Assembly (NCBI RefSeq): GCF_003284585.1
Contig: NZ_QKRX01000001.1
Span: 310,001 to 374,000, forward strand
From: Nitrincola tibetensis
Lineage (GTDB): Bacteria > Pseudomonadota > Gammaproteobacteria > Pseudomonadales > Balneatricaceae
Length of the DNA stretch: 64,000 bases
Direction: 5' to 3'
The position numbers and the translations under genes are program-made. How positions within the stretch are numbered: the stretch's first letter is position 1; every line of letters starts with the position of its first letter. The notes under the pieces are model-generated. The model was given only the letters and a program-made list of their open reading frames with translations. It did not search any database and was not told the origin of the DNA. Positions 35,265-45,778 of this stretch are shown piece after piece.

Positions 35265-37363
35265 TACTGCCTAGAGTTATTTACACGCCCATTGTTTTGC
35301 GCTGTATGACGTAAATTCAAATCAATAAAATCGATCGTAATCTCCGCTGACTCAACTAATGCTGATTCAGATTCTGGATTGATGATGCGACCTTGATTGT
35401 CTTTAGGTAACAAGTCGTCAAGTTCAGATAACACTTTTATAGGAGGCTCACCTTTCGCCATGCGGCGTTGATTCTCAGTCGTAATCTGCCATTGCTCGAT
35501 TTCATCTCGTTGTTCTCTCACACGTGAAATGTTGAGAGGAACTTTTGTTTGGTCTCGCTGCTCTTTACTCCGCTCAACATGGCGACGCATGAATATAAAA
35601 TCCGGATTTTGCTCTGATCTGACCAGATGCAAGTGGCTTAATTCGCTGATGTAAGGCGTCAAACTTGGAAAGCGACCGTATCTCACTGAATTAACTGTAT
35701 CCCAAGGCAAGGCACCTTCAAGCGCACTCTCACCAATTTGGCTTTCATCGAAGAGGGTGGGGAACTCGATATCAGGAACGACGCCTTTGTTCTGAGTGCT
35801 TTCACCCGAAATTCGATAGAACTTTGCGTGCGTTAATTTGAGTTGGCCGTGATCAAGGGGGAGCAAGGTTTGAACCGTCCCTTTACCGAAAGTACGCCCA
35901 CCGACGATTATGCCTCGGTTGTAATCTTGTATGGCACCTGCAAAAATTTCAGACGCAGAAGCACTTAAGCGGTTAACCATTACAGTTAAGGGGCCACTCC
36001 ATGCTACTTTGGGGTCAAAGTCACCAAGAATATCCACGCGTCCACTTGCATCTCGAATTTGCACAGTAGGGCCACGTGTGATAAATAGCCCCGTTAGCTC
36101 ATTGGCCTCTCTGAGAGAACCACCGCCATTGTTGCGAAGATCGATAATTAACGCATCAATATCGTCTTCTTGTTTGAGTTGCGCGATCAGTCGTTCAACA
36201 TCACGAGTCGTGCTTTTGTATTCGGGATCACCTGCTTGCATCGCTGAAAAATCGATGTAGAAAGCGGGTATTTCAATGACACCTACTTTGAACATCTGAT
36301 TGTTGCGTTCTATTTCAAGCACTTTTTTCTGTGCGGCCTGTTCTTCGAGGCGAACCTTGTCCCGAATTATGGTTACAACACGACGTGCAGTACGATCCAT
36401 AGAGTCTGCTGGAATGATTTGTAAACGAACTGTGCTGGATTGAGGTCCGCGAATAAGTTTAACAACATCATCCAAGCGCCATCCTACAACATCCTCAATG
36501 GGGCCATCTTCGCCTTGCCCAACCCCAACGATCAGATCTGAAGGGCGCAATTGACCACTTTTGTCAGCAGGACCTGCAGGCACTAGGCGCACTATTTTGG
36601 TGTATTCATCTTCACCTTGTAACACAGCACCTATACCTTCAAGCGACAGACTCATGTTGATTTGAAAGTTTTCTTGATTTCTAGGCGACAGATACTGGCT
36701 GTGTGGATCAAATTCGTGCGCAATTGCATTTGCAAAACGTTCAAACACATCTTCATGATTGGTTTGCTCGAGTCTTGCTCTTTGACTTTCATAGCGTTTT
36801 ATTAAAGTTTGTTTAGCTTCACCCAATGTTTGATCGGATAGTTTTAGACTGATCAATGCATTTTTTAAGCGGTCATACCAGAGTGTATTCATGGCTTCTG
36901 TTGAGTTAACCCAAGGGGCCTGGCTCCGATCCGTTTCAAGCTCTTGATCGTTGTTAAAATCAAAAATATGCTGATCATCAGATAATAAGGACAGTAAGAA
37001 ATCGATTCTGTCTAGGTTACGTTTATGGAATAGATTATAAATGTCGAAACCTGTTTGGCTTTTGCCTTCATAGATTTCTAAACCAAGGGTATATCGAATC
37101 GGCTCGAACATGGCAATATCTTCATCATAGAAATAGATTCGAGATGGATCTAGATCTTTGAAGTAGCGATCCAAAATATTGGATGACAACTCTGGGTCGA
37201 GTTGCTTACCACTATAGTGATTTTGCTGGAGTGCTGAAATTACATCCCGTAACGCCTGCTCATGTTCAGGTTGAGGATTGAATCGGGCATGAGCAGTATT
37301 GATCAGCAACAACAGCCCAAATAAAAGGCTGAGAAGTATAGGGTGTTTCAATCTTCTGGTCAT
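35264..37363 (-). CDS. prc: C-terminal processing protease Prc/Tsp
   Basis: Periplasmic S41 protease that trims or degrades proteins with nonpolar C-termini, including cell-wall enzymes. An N-terminal signal peptide (about 1-26, ending AHA) is followed by a PDZ domain (about 235-320, with LSLEGIGAVLQG at its start) and the catalytic region. The expected Ser lies in SASASEIFAG and the Lys in FGKGTVQ, both intact. Length 699 residues agrees with Tsp. An unknown membrane protein is translationally coupled downstream, and an FKBP lipoprotein is divergent upstream. Confidence 0.96.
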   Translation of the reverse strand: MTRRLKHPILLSLLFGLLLLINTAHARFNPQPEHEQALRDVISALQQNHYSGKQLDPELSSNILDRYFKDLDPSRIYFYDEDIAMFEPIRYTLGLEIYEGKSQTGFDIYNLFHKRNLDRIDFLLSLLSDDQHIFDFNNDQELETDRSQAPWVNSTEAMNTLWYDRLKNALISLKLSDQTLGEAKQTLIKRYESQRARLEQTNHEDVFERFANAIAHEFDPHSQYLSPRNQENFQINMSLSLEGIGAVLQGEDEYTKIVRLVPAGPADKSGQLRPSDLIVGVGQGEDGPIEDVVGWRLDDVVKLIRGPQSSTVRLQIIPADSMDRTARRVVTIIRDKVRLEEQAAQKKVLEIERNNQMFKVGVIEIPAFYIDFSAMQAGDPEYKSTTRDVERLIAQLKQEDDIDALIIDLRNNGGGSLREANELTGLFITRGPTVQIRDASGRVDILGDFDPKVAWSGPLTVMVNRLSASASEIFAGAIQDYNRGIIVGGRTFGKGTVQTLLPLDHGQLKLTHAKFYRISGESTQNKGVVPDIEFPTLFDESQIGESALEGALPWDTVNSVRYGRFPSLTPYISELSHLHLVRSEQNPDFIFMRRHVERSKEQRDQTKVPLNISRVREQRDEIEQWQITTENQRRMAKGEPPIKVLSELDDLLPKDNQGRIINPESESALVESAEITIDFIDLNLRHTAQNNGRVNNSRQ

Positions 37364-37525
37364 ATCAAACGTATTCCTGACTTTATCGTCTTAAGCATGA
37401 GACTTGATAACCTATACGCAAGTTCCTTAAAAACAGAGCGCTAAGCATACAATTCTGCAGAATCCTATGTAGTGTTTAACAATGCTAATGTAAAATACTC
37501 TCTATGTCGTGTACTGGAGAGAAAT

Positions 37526-38080
37526 GTGTCATATAGATTGTGCTTTAGATTCGCTTTGATTGCTACCTTGATTTGTATTTGTCTGATAACTCAGGGCTGT
37601 TCTGAAGATTTAGATAGAGAAGCCTTTCGTCAGACCTTAATTGATAAGGCGATAAATGACGAAACTCGGCAACAGGGTGATGTATTTTTGGCACAAAATC
37701 TCCAGAATGAAGGTGTTGAACAGCTAGACAGTGGTGTTCAGTTTCGCCTGTTAAAAGTGGCCGATGATCCTCAAGTGAGCCCGCCGGGGCGAAGGGACAG
37801 GGTTACTGTCCACTATGAGGGGCGTCGTATTGATGGCCATGTATTTGATAGCAGTTACGCAAGAGGGGTGCCATCCAGCTTTCCAGTTGATGCGCTGATT
37901 CCAGGTTGGTCTGAAATTCTAGTGCAAATGCGCCCAGGTGAAATTCGTGAAATTTATATTCCTGCGGATTTAGCCTATGGAGCGCGTAGCCCATCACCTG
38001 ATATTCCCGCGAATTCCGCATTAATTTTTACAGTTGAGCTTCTCCATTCGGAGTCTATCTCTCATCCCGCGTCCCACTAA
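37526..38080 (+). CDS. FKBP-type peptidyl-prolyl isomerase, probable lipoprotein
   Basis: Periplasmic proline isomerase/chaperone. The GTG at 37526 is preferred because GGAGAG (37516-37521) precedes it and it leads straight into a hydrophobic signal segment ending TQGC, a weak lipobox; the GTG at 37472 is possible but lacks a ribosome site. About 184 residues: a short helical region (about 30-60) then an FKBP domain with VTVHYEGRRIDGHVFDSS, MRPGEIREIYIP and LAYGARS. Gene apeB follows nine bases later. Confidence 0.85.
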   Translation: MSYRLCFRFALIATLICICLITQGCSEDLDREAFRQTLIDKAINDETRQQGDVFLAQNLQNEGVEQLDSGVQFRLLKVADDPQVSPPGRRDRVTVHYEGRRIDGHVFDSSYARGVPSSFPVDALIPGWSEILVQMRPGEIREIYIPADLAYGARSPSPDIPANSALIFTVELLHSESISHPASH

Positions 38081-38089
38081 GGAGGTTTC

Positions 38090-39379
38090 ATGCAACCGTC
38101 AGTGTTTATTCACGATTTAAAACTGTTTTTGGATGCATCACCGACCCCCTTTCATGCTGTCCAGCAACTCAAGCTTCGCTTTGAGAATGCGGGATTTATA
38201 GAGGTGTCTGAGTCCTCTTCTTGGGTATTAGCCCCTGGTCAAGGATATTTTACGCTTAAAAATGGCTCGTCTATTTTGGCTTGGCGTCAACCCACTGATT
38301 CCGTTGGTTTTGCTGCAGGGATGCGCATGACGGGAGCGCATACCGATTCTCCGTGTTTGCGTGTGAAGCCTCAACCGGAAATGCATCGGCATGGATACAG
38401 TCAATTGGGGGTTGAGGTCTATGGAGGGGCATTATTGAACCCTTGGTTTGATCGTGATCTATCATTAGCTGGCCGGGTGACGTTTCGCACAGAGACGGGT
38501 GAGGTAAGCAGCCAGTTAATTGATTTGAAAAAGCCAGTTGCTGTGATTCCGAGCTTAGCGATACATTTGGATCGTGAAGCCAATGCATCGCGCAGTATCA
38601 ATGCCCAAACCTATCTACCACCCATCCTTGGACAAGCGCAAGAGAAGGCTGACTTTCGTGAGTTTCTAAAGACCTGTATTGAGTCCAATGCATCAGTGTC
38701 GATAGATAAGGTCTTGGATTATGAACTATCTTTCTATGATGTAAATCCTGCAAACACAGTGGGATTGGCAGATGAATTCATTACTTCAGCAAGACTGGAT
38801 AATCTCTTGAGTTGTTACATTGGCATGCAGGCCTTGATTGATGCGACTCCTGGGCCTTGTCAGTTATTGATTTGCAATGATCATGAAGAGGTTGGAAGTG
38901 CCAGTGCCTGCGGTGCTCAGGGGCCTATGTTAAGTCAATGGCTCGAGCGAGTGCTGCCCAAAACGGACGAGCGTTGGTCTATTTTGGCTCGGTCATTGTT
39001 TGTGTCTGCCGATAATGCACATGGCATACATCCAAACTTTGCGGACCGACATGATGAAAATCATGGACCTAAATTGAATGCAGGTCCTGTTATAAAAATC
39101 AACTCAAATCAACGCTATGCGACCAACAGTGAGACCAGTGCAATTTTCCGCAATTTAGCAGAATCCATTAATGTGCCCGTGCAATGCTTTGTTGTACGCA
39201 GTGATATGGCTTGTGGCAGTACCATAGGGCCGATTACCGCCACTGAAACGGGGATTGCCACTGTTGATGTTGGGGTTCCACAATTTGCGATGCATTCAAT
39301 TCGTGAAATGGCAGGCGTTGATGACGGATTCTACCTTTATCAAATCTTACAGAGCTTTAATGCAACTAACGCTCTGTAA
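38090..39379 (+). CDS. apeB: M18 aspartyl aminopeptidase
   Basis: Cytosolic zinc aminopeptidase removing N-terminal acidic residues. The metal-binding motifs are visible: GAHTDSP (near 82-88), CNDHEEVG (near 264-271, with the catalytic Glu pair), SADNAHG (near 304-310) and the late His in [13 protein letters not shown]. Length 429 residues matches the family. GGAGG precedes the ATG. It starts nine bases after the FKBP gene and ends at a strong terminator. Confidence 0.95.
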   Translation: MQPSVFIHDLKLFLDASPTPFHAVQQLKLRFENAGFIEVSESSSWVLAPGQGYFTLKNGSSILAWRQPTDSVGFAAGMRMTGAHTDSPCLRVKPQPEMHRHGYSQLGVEVYGGALLNPWFDRDLSLAGRVTFRTETGEVSSQLIDLKKPVAVIPSLAIHLDREANASRSINAQTYLPPILGQAQEKADFREFLKTCIESNASVSIDKVLDYELSFYDVNPANTVGLADEFITSARLDNLLSCYIGMQALIDATPGPCQLLICNDHEEVGSASACGAQGPMLSQWLERVLPKTDERWSILARSLFVSADNAHGIHPNFADRHDENHGPKLNAGPVIKINSNQRYATNSETSAIFRNLAESINVPVQCFVVRSDMACGSTIGPITATETGIATVDVGVPQFAMHSIREMAGVDDGFYLYQILQSFNATNAL

Positions 39380-39397
39380 GGCCTGAAAAGAGTGAGG

Positions 39398-39431
39398 CGA
39401 CTGAGTGAGGCAAATCACTCAGTCGTTTTTT
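39398..39431 (+). terminator. Terminator of apeB
   Basis: CGACTGAGTGA (39398-39408), loop GGCAAA, TCACTCAGTCG (39415-39425), then six T (39426-39431). The 11-bp perfect stem overlaps the very end of mrpG on the other strand. Confidence 0.93.
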
Positions 39432-39852
39432 GTTTAATGCGAATACGTGGCTTTAAGTCGAGATTTTGTCGATAAATCTCAAGCTCTTCTTCTGTTTCCA
39501 GCCCGCTAAGCAGCCGATGCGTATCTTCATCGTAACAGTGGACGAGTTCATCTTTGATGGTTCTCTCCCACACAGGAATGCCAACAAAGTAGCCGGCACG
39601 ACCAATGGCGTGGGCGGCAATTGGCGCTGTAATCAGGATGAAAATAATGACCGCAAGCCCTTTTGCGAAGACCACTGCATCAAAAAAGTGGAACATAGTT
39701 GCCACCATCATTAATGCAATCCCCAGCGCACCTGCTTTAGTCGTGGCGTGCATACGGGTGAGCAGGTCGGGTAAGCGAATAATACCCACTGCGGCCAGTA
39801 AGGTGAAAATCGCGCTCGATAGCATCAGTAGTTTAATAATCCAATCAATCAT
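39415..39852 (-). CDS. mrpG: Mrp antiporter subunit G
   Basis: Small membrane subunit of the seven-subunit Mrp (Mnh/Pha) Na+/H+ antiporter. Three hydrophobic helices lie within the first 90 residues, including the family segment GIIRLPDLLTRMHATTKAGALG; the last 45 residues are polar. Length 145 residues, with a longer tail than many MrpG. The ATG overlaps the end of mrpF by eight bases. It is the last gene of the operon. Confidence 0.93.
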   Translation of the reverse strand: MIDWIIKLLMLSSAIFTLLAAVGIIRLPDLLTRMHATTKAGALGIALMMVATMFHFFDAVVFAKGLAVIIFILITAPIAAHAIGRAGYFVGIPVWERTIKDELVHCYDEDTHRLLSGLETEEELEIYRQNLDLKPRIRIKQKTTE

Positions 39853-40114
39853 TACGCGGACCTCCTCGTTCTAAAAAGCGGGCGAAGCCTATGGCGGCTA
39901 AAAATGCAGTTAAGGCTGCAACGATCGCAACATCAATGAAGCTGGACGTGTCGGTATAAATGGCATAAGCCCCTATCATCCCGACAATAATGGACGCCAA
40001 TAACTCTAGAGCAACCACTCGATCAGGGAGGGTGGGTCCAATGATTAACCGAATAAACACTAATACCATCGAAATGCTAAAGATGATAAACGTTAAGTAA
40101 ATGACAAATTGCAC
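39845..40114 (-). CDS. mrpF: Mrp antiporter subunit F
   Basis: Three-helix membrane subunit of 89 residues with the family motif GPTLPDRVVALELLAS near 28-43. It overlaps mrpG and follows mrpE after 15 bases. Confidence 0.93.
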   Translation of the reverse strand: MQFVIYLTFIIFSISMVLVFIRLIIGPTLPDRVVALELLASIIVGMIGAYAIYTDTSSFIDVAIVAALTAFLAAIGFARFLERGGPRND

Positions 40115-40129
40115 AACAACCTCCTGCGC

Positions 40130-40603
40130 CTAGCGTAAAATTTCTAAAGCCCTGCGTTCCATCTCTTTTAAGCTGGCTCTAAGCGCTGGCTCATCATCGA
40201 GAAACATGGCGTGGATAAACAAAACACGACGATCATCCGAAACGTCTAGGCTAAGAGTGCCGGGGGTTAATGAAATAAGATTGGCGACCATGGTGATTTC
40301 CATGTCTGTTTTTGCGTCCAGTGGCATTGCAATAACGCCGGGCTTCATGTGCCAGATAGGCGTTACAATATCAAAGCCAACTTTTAGGTTTGCCATGATC
40401 AGCTCTTTAATAAAAAAGCAGATGAATCGAAACAATCGTGGTAGACGGCTTGTATAGCCCCTAAGGACAGGGACTTGGCGTTGCATGAGCCCTAAGACTA
40501 AGTAACCAACGATCATGCCTGCAAGCAAGTTGTAGCCACTAAGATCGCCTGTTAAAACGACCCAAATCAGGGCTAAGAGCAGATTCCACATAAATGCAAT
40601 CAT
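40130..40603 (-). CDS. mrpE: Mrp antiporter subunit E
   Basis: Membrane subunit of 157 residues with a hydrophobic N-terminus of about 75 residues and a polar C-terminal domain. The segment [30 protein letters not shown] is the MrpE signature. Its ATG overlaps the end of mrpD by four bases. Confidence 0.93.
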   Translation of the reverse strand: MIAFMWNLLLALIWVVLTGDLSGYNLLAGMIVGYLVLGLMQRQVPVLRGYTSRLPRLFRFICFFIKELIMANLKVGFDIVTPIWHMKPGVIAMPLDAKTDMEITMVANLISLTPGTLSLDVSDDRRVLFIHAMFLDDEPALRASLKEMERRALEILR

Positions 40604-42108
40604 GGTGTTTCTCCCAAAACCGCTTCAATATACAACGCTGGGTTTAACAGTTGTTTGGCTGATGCTTCTGCTATTTCATAGATGGGCTGACCGTTAAGTC
40701 CAATAAATAAGGTACATGCACCAAGTAACACCACCGGAATGTAGAGAAACGCAAGGCTTGAAGGCTTCGTCGATGGATTGCTATCGACGGTAGAATGATT
40801 CTCTGGTAGGGGTTTCCAAAAAACCTCAGCCCAAATTTTTATCATTGAATACAACGTGAGTAAGCCGACAATCAGGGCAATAGCTGTGACAACCCAAGCT
40901 TCAGCTTCAATACCTGCACGAATGATAATGAATTTAGCGAAAAATCCGGACAGTGGGGGTAAGCCTGCCAGTGATAGTGCCGGAATTAAAAATAAAATAC
41001 TGAGGTAGGGTCTATCCTTGTATACACCGCCTAATTGCTTTAAATCATAGGTTCCCAATAGGCGATGGACGATACCGCTGATGAGGAACAGATTTGTTTT
41101 CACAATAATGTGATGCATGATGTAGAACACACCGCCCACCAAGGCTAAAGGCGTAAACAAGGCCAAGCCTAGCAGCATATAGCCAATTTGGCTGACGATG
41201 TGAAATGATAGAATCCGCCTAAACTCAAATTGTGCAGCAGCACCTAATACGCCCGTCAGCATAGTAAAGGCCGCACCCCAGAGCAGCAACTGATGAGTAA
41301 ACTCAGGGCTTTGGTTGAAAATAAGGGTGAATACCCTGAACAGTGCATACACGCCCACTTTGGTTAAAAGCCCTGCAAATAGCGCGGATACAGCAACTGG
41401 TCCCGTATGATAAGAGGCAGGTAACCAAAAGAAGAGCGGGAAAGCGGCGGCTTTAATGCCAAATGCAATCATGAACATCACCGCAATGACATCCACCAGC
41501 CCAGTATGCTCGGTTTGTGAGAGTTTTACAGCAATGTCCGCCATGTTTAGCGTGCCGACCAAACCGTAAAGCAAGCCAATAGCACTCAGAAAAATAGCAG
41601 AGGATAGAAGGTTGAGCGTGACATACTTAATCGCTCCCTCCATTTGCGCACGCTCGCCACCCAGAATTAACAAGGCAAATGATGCGATGAGCATGACCTC
41701 AAACCAGACATATAGGTTGAAAATATCACCTGTTAAAAAGGATCCTGCTACACCTGCTAGCAGCAAATGCATTAGCGGATAGTAGCCGAACTTCTCATGG
41801 CTTGGTGAGGCCGATGAAAGAGAATAGATCGCAATAGCAACAGCCATCATCCCCGTTAATACCACCATGATAGCGCTCAGTAGATCGGCTACCAACGTGA
41901 TGCCATAGGGGGCCATCCACCCCCCCATGTACATGACGACATGTCCTTGATCAAGAACGCTCATCAGCAGCCAGATGCTGCAAATTAACAGTGTCACTGA
42001 GCCGATAATACCGAGCACACGCTGCATCAGGTTAGAACGCCAGGCGATCAACGACAAAGCTCCAAAAAGTAAAGGAACTAAAATGGGTAACGCAACTTCA
42101 GCTCTCAC
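40600..42108 (-). CDS. mrpD: Mrp antiporter subunit D (NuoN/NuoM-like)
   Basis: One of two large proton-pumping subunits, related to complex I antiporter-like subunits. The 502-residue product has about 14 membrane helices; conserved charged sites include the Glu in [13 protein letters not shown] (near 137) and the Lys in [22 protein letters not shown] (near 219). It overlaps both mrpC and mrpE by four bases. Confidence 0.95.
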   Translation of the reverse strand: MRAEVALPILVPLLFGALSLIAWRSNLMQRVLGIIGSVTLLICSIWLLMSVLDQGHVVMYMGGWMAPYGITLVADLLSAIMVVLTGMMAVAIAIYSLSSASPSHEKFGYYPLMHLLLAGVAGSFLTGDIFNLYVWFEVMLIASFALLILGGERAQMEGAIKYVTLNLLSSAIFLSAIGLLYGLVGTLNMADIAVKLSQTEHTGLVDVIAVMFMIAFGIKAAAFPLFFWLPASYHTGPVAVSALFAGLLTKVGVYALFRVFTLIFNQSPEFTHQLLLWGAAFTMLTGVLGAAAQFEFRRILSFHIVSQIGYMLLGLALFTPLALVGGVFYIMHHIIVKTNLFLISGIVHRLLGTYDLKQLGGVYKDRPYLSILFLIPALSLAGLPPLSGFFAKFIIIRAGIEAEAWVVTAIALIVGLLTLYSMIKIWAEVFWKPLPENHSTVDSNPSTKPSSLAFLYIPVVLLGACTLFIGLNGQPIYEIAEASAKQLLNPALYIEAVLGETP

Positions 42109-42452
42109 GTGTCGGTATCCTTCATTTCATCAAGGTTGTCAGTATGAATGATGTTGTAGGCACGATGAATCAATACAACGGCAAACGACAAAACGCCAAA
42201 GGCAATTACAATGGCTGTTAATATCAGGGCCTGAGGCAAGGGGTCAGCTATGACACCATCGGGCTGCATGGCCCCTAAAGGAATCAGGGGAGGTGCTCCA
42301 CGTGTCATTCCTGCAGATGTGAAAATTAACAAATTCGCTGCATTGGACAGTAACATAAGTCCAATGACGAGTTTAACGATACTGCGCCGTAACATCATGT
42401 AGATTGCAGAGGCATACAAGCAACCTGTGACGATTGCCATAATAGGTTCCAT
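42105..42452 (-). CDS. mrpC: Mrp antiporter subunit C (NuoK-like)
   Basis: Three-helix subunit of 115 residues with the NuoK-like region [16 protein letters not shown] and the conserved [17 protein letters not shown]. The position between mrpB and mrpD is standard. Overlaps mrpD by four bases. Confidence 0.94.
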   Translation of the reverse strand: MEPIMAIVTGCLYASAIYMMLRRSIVKLVIGLMLLSNAANLLIFTSAGMTRGAPPLIPLGAMQPDGVIADPLPQALILTAIVIAFGVLSFAVVLIHRAYNIIHTDNLDEMKDTDT

Positions 42453-42462
42453 AAAAAACTCC

Positions 42463-42894
42463 TTAACGCTCTTCAGTTTCAGTCAGTGCGACCAGCATGG
42501 TCATGACTGAACCCAAAACGGTTACATAAACACCAATATCAAAAAACAAAGGGGTTGAAAGCTTAATTTCAGTGCCTCCCGGCAATAAAATAGGCCACCA
42601 TTGTGAGGTTAAAAAGGCTTGTCCATGAAACCAAGCGGGTAGGGCGGAGATCATAGCAATCAGTAAACCGATCCCTATTAAGTTACGAGGGTCAACTCGC
42701 ATGAGATCTCGCGTAACTGCTGCTCCAAATGTAAATAAATACAATGCAAACGCCCCCGATGCGACCAACCCTGCAATAAAGCCTCCGCCTGGTTCGTTGT
42801 GACCTCTTAGTAAGAGAAATATAGAAAAAACCAGCTGTAAGGGCACTAAGAAGCGCGCAGCTACATGTAAAATCAGCGTGCCTGGCTTCATCAT
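42463..42894 (-). CDS. mrpB: Mrp antiporter subunit B
   Basis: Membrane subunit of 143 residues with the family segment [22 protein letters not shown] near 31-52. Starts one base after the mrpA stop and is followed by mrpC after ten bases. Confidence 0.93.
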   Translation of the reverse strand: MMKPGTLILHVAARFLVPLQLVFSIFLLLRGHNEPGGGFIAGLVASGAFALYLFTFGAAVTRDLMRVDPRNLIGIGLLIAMISALPAWFHGQAFLTSQWWPILLPGGTEIKLSTPLFFDIGVYVTVLGSVMTMLVALTETEER

Positions 42895-42895
42895 A

Positions 42896-45331
42896 TTAAT
42901 TGCCCTCCTGTTTATTTTTGCTGAGCTTCGTTGATGATGAAAGGCTTTGTTTTGAAAGCGTTGAGGGTTGAGTATCCTCCGTGCTAGATGCTGAAAGGTT
43001 CTTCGGAGGCAAGATTAAGGTCCCTGCATACTGATTTGCACCGGGTGCTGTATCAGGGCGGAATTTAATCATGGCGTAAACACCCATGGCAGCCAGTGCC
43101 AGCACAAAAATCTCACCCAATGTATCCAGAGCTCGATAGTCCACCAAAATCACATTGACAATATTGCGTCCGTACGCCAAAGGTTGGCTATTTTCAATCA
43201 TGTAATCTGAAATGGGGGGGAAGAGTTGAATATCAATCGTGATCATAATCAGCAGTGTAATGAGTGTCCCCGTTAAAATAGCGACAGCTGCATCACGTCC
43301 ACGCTCTGCGGTAGTGGAAATATTGCCAAATCCTGGCAGCCTAAATAACACCAATACCAGTAGGATAACAGTTAAGGTCTCAACCAATATTTGTGTAATA
43401 GCAAGATCTGGCGCGCTGAAAAGAGTGAAGAAGAGCGCAATGGAATAACCAACAACACCCATCGCTGCCACAGCACCTAAGCGTGAGTGAGTAATGCAAG
43501 CCGTTACCGCCGCAGTGATCAATAGCAGAGCTACAATGATTTCATGTAAATACACGCTTACATCCCAATTCCAATGCAGCTGATAGCGCTGGGTCAGGGT
43601 GTAACCCGTGAGCAAAACAAATGTGAGAATGATGCTTCTAAGGTAGCTACGCATAGAGCCATTCTGTAAGAGTGAAGTTTGCCATTGCGCAATATAGACA
43701 ATGCCATCCATAAAACGGAAATAGCCTGCTTCAGGGCCTCGTTGTATAAGCGGGTTAAGTAAGCTGAGAATCGAACGCACCGAGTCCCAACGCTTAAAGA
43801 CCAAGATGCCTAGCCCTAAGCTGATGAGCGAAATCAATAGAGCCCAATTAAAGCCATGCCATAACGACAGATAGCCATCAATGGGTTGAGCCCAAACGCT
43901 TGCCGCCGCAGGTAACACAAACCATTGGCCAGCCAGTCCAGGCATCAGTCCCATTAGAAGAGATAGCGTGGTGAGCACAACGGGGCCTGCCAAAAGTTCA
44001 AGTGGTGCTTCATGCGCTTTTTTAGGTGTGTTTTGCAAGGTCCCAAAGAAAGGTTTGATCGCAATAATCGCAGCAACGGCAACGCCTAAAGCGGCCGAGG
44101 CGATAACCAGTAAAAGTATCCACTTGCTAAGGCTCGATTGAACCAGTGCATCAAGCATCAGTTCTTTCGCGACAAAGCCAAACAAAGGAGGGAGACCCGC
44201 TAAGGAAAAGGCTGCAACAAGAGTGCATATCGCTGTAATTGGCATCAGATATCTAAGGCCGCCGAGCTGAGTAACGTCACGAGTTCCCGTTTCATGATCG
44301 ACGATACCAGCTAGCATGAACAGCGCACCTTTATACAGGGAGTGTCCCACGAGGTAAGCGGCAAATGCCATCATGGCTAGCTCTGTGCCTATGCCAAGCA
44401 GAAGCGTTAGGGTTCCCAGTGCCATGACCGTTGAATAGGCCAGTAGCTTTTTTAGGTCTGTGCTTCGGATAGCCAAAAATGCGCCTGTAAACATCGTAAA
44501 GGCACCAAAGCTTGTCAGCAATGCCATCCATAAAGCCGTACCACCGAGCTCAGGTTGTAGGCGCGCCATTAAATAAATGCCTGCTTTAACCATCGTAGCT
44601 GAGTGAAGGTACGCACTGACAGGCGTGGGAGCTGCCATGGCATTGGGTAACCAAAAATGGAAGGGAAACTGTGCGGATTTGGTGAAGGCACCGAGCAGAA
44701 GGCAAATGAGCATGCCAACGTAAAGGGGGTGTTCAGTCAGAACTTGATTGCTGTTGAAAATTTCTTGAAGAGAGTAACTGCCTGCCGCTGAGGCCAGCAT
44801 GACTAAGCCTGCTAATAGGGCTAAGCCGCCAGCAACCGTCACGATCAACCCTTGTAAGGCCGCCTTTCTAACGTCTGCTTGGTGGTGATTAAAACCGATC
44901 AATAAATAGGAAGTGATACTTGTCAGTTCCCAGAATACGAAGAGTGTAATCAAATTGTCCGAGAGCACTAGGCCAAGCATAGAGCCCATGAACGACATTA
45001 AAATCACTAAGAATCGGGGTAAAGATGGATGTCCTTTAAGATAGTTGCCTGCGTATATCAGTATGAATGTACCAATAAAGCAAATCAGCAACGCGAACAT
45101 CAGCGACAGTCCATCCAGCATCATGGTGAAGGAAATATCGAGCCCTGGAATCCAAGCATGTTCATGGACGATGGTGTTCCCAGAAGCGATATCGGGAATA
45201 AATTGTGCAAACCAAAGTGTTAGTCCTGCGGGTAACAGGGCTAAGAGTTTGCTGGTGCGGTCCTTATGTTTGCCGTATAGCCAAGGCACACAGGCGGCAA
45301 GTATAAAGATGAGTAAGACGGCTAATTGCAT
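42896..45331 (-). CDS. mrpA: Mrp antiporter subunit A (NuoL-like)
   Basis: Largest subunit (811 residues) of the Mrp Na+/H+ antiporter, which uses the proton motive force to export Na+. NuoL-like core with the Glu in [17 protein letters not shown] near 131-147 and the Lys in [40 protein letters not shown] region near 215-252. The C-terminal third contains the extra MrpA helices with [20 protein letters not shown]. The last 35 residues are Ser/Lys-rich and polar. First gene of a complete mrpABCDEFG operon reading on the minus strand. Confidence 0.96.
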   Translation of the reverse strand: MQLAVLLIFILAACVPWLYGKHKDRTSKLLALLPAGLTLWFAQFIPDIASGNTIVHEHAWIPGLDISFTMMLDGLSLMFALLICFIGTFILIYAGNYLKGHPSLPRFLVILMSFMGSMLGLVLSDNLITLFVFWELTSITSYLLIGFNHHQADVRKAALQGLIVTVAGGLALLAGLVMLASAAGSYSLQEIFNSNQVLTEHPLYVGMLICLLLGAFTKSAQFPFHFWLPNAMAAPTPVSAYLHSATMVKAGIYLMARLQPELGGTALWMALLTSFGAFTMFTGAFLAIRSTDLKKLLAYSTVMALGTLTLLLGIGTELAMMAFAAYLVGHSLYKGALFMLAGIVDHETGTRDVTQLGGLRYLMPITAICTLVAAFSLAGLPPLFGFVAKELMLDALVQSSLSKWILLLVIASAALGVAVAAIIAIKPFFGTLQNTPKKAHEAPLELLAGPVVLTTLSLLMGLMPGLAGQWFVLPAAASVWAQPIDGYLSLWHGFNWALLISLISLGLGILVFKRWDSVRSILSLLNPLIQRGPEAGYFRFMDGIVYIAQWQTSLLQNGSMRSYLRSIILTFVLLTGYTLTQRYQLHWNWDVSVYLHEIIVALLLITAAVTACITHSRLGAVAAMGVVGYSIALFFTLFSAPDLAITQILVETLTVILLVLVLFRLPGFGNISTTAERGRDAAVAILTGTLITLLIMITIDIQLFPPISDYMIENSQPLAYGRNIVNVILVDYRALDTLGEIFVLALAAMGVYAMIKFRPDTAPGANQYAGTLILPPKNLSASSTEDTQPSTLSKQSLSSSTKLSKNKQEGN

Positions 45332-45778
45332 AGTCTCTTCACTACCTTCTAGTTGATTTATAAGGGCATATCCTTCGCATCATTCAGAATAGGGACTCAT
45401 TGTTTACGACAATAGTTCAATCATTTTAGTAATTTTTTCCAAAAGTTACAGGGTGGTGCTTGTTTTTACAGTGTGGTATGGACTAGGTCTATGTCATTCA
45501 TGTGTTCGGGTATAGGGGGCATAATTCATGATTTTGCTTTGCATTGCAAAGTAAATGGTATTTTGTGTTATTCTGTAAAAGATCACAAAGAATGCTTTAT
45601 TTTCATGAATTTGTCGTAATTAGACAGATATGAGTCTTTTTCTCGATAGTTCTAGTCATACTCAGCTGTTAATTTGATGATGCAAATCAAAGTATTTTGT
45701 GTGTGCTGTGGTTAGGTCAGAGTTGTGGCTATAGCTAACCATTTATTGAACTAAACACTTCAGGGAGTGTATGCCCAG
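45332..45778. other. Divergent regulatory region mrpA / BCCT transporter
   Basis: About 445 bases without a credible gene, AT-rich toward the transporter. It holds CTTTGC-ATT-GCAAAG (45537-45551), a 15-bp dyad, and the related TGATGCAAATCAAAG near 45677. Promoters for both directions must lie here but I could not single one out. Common salt- or osmotically responsive control of the two units is an inference from their roles. Confidence 0.45.
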
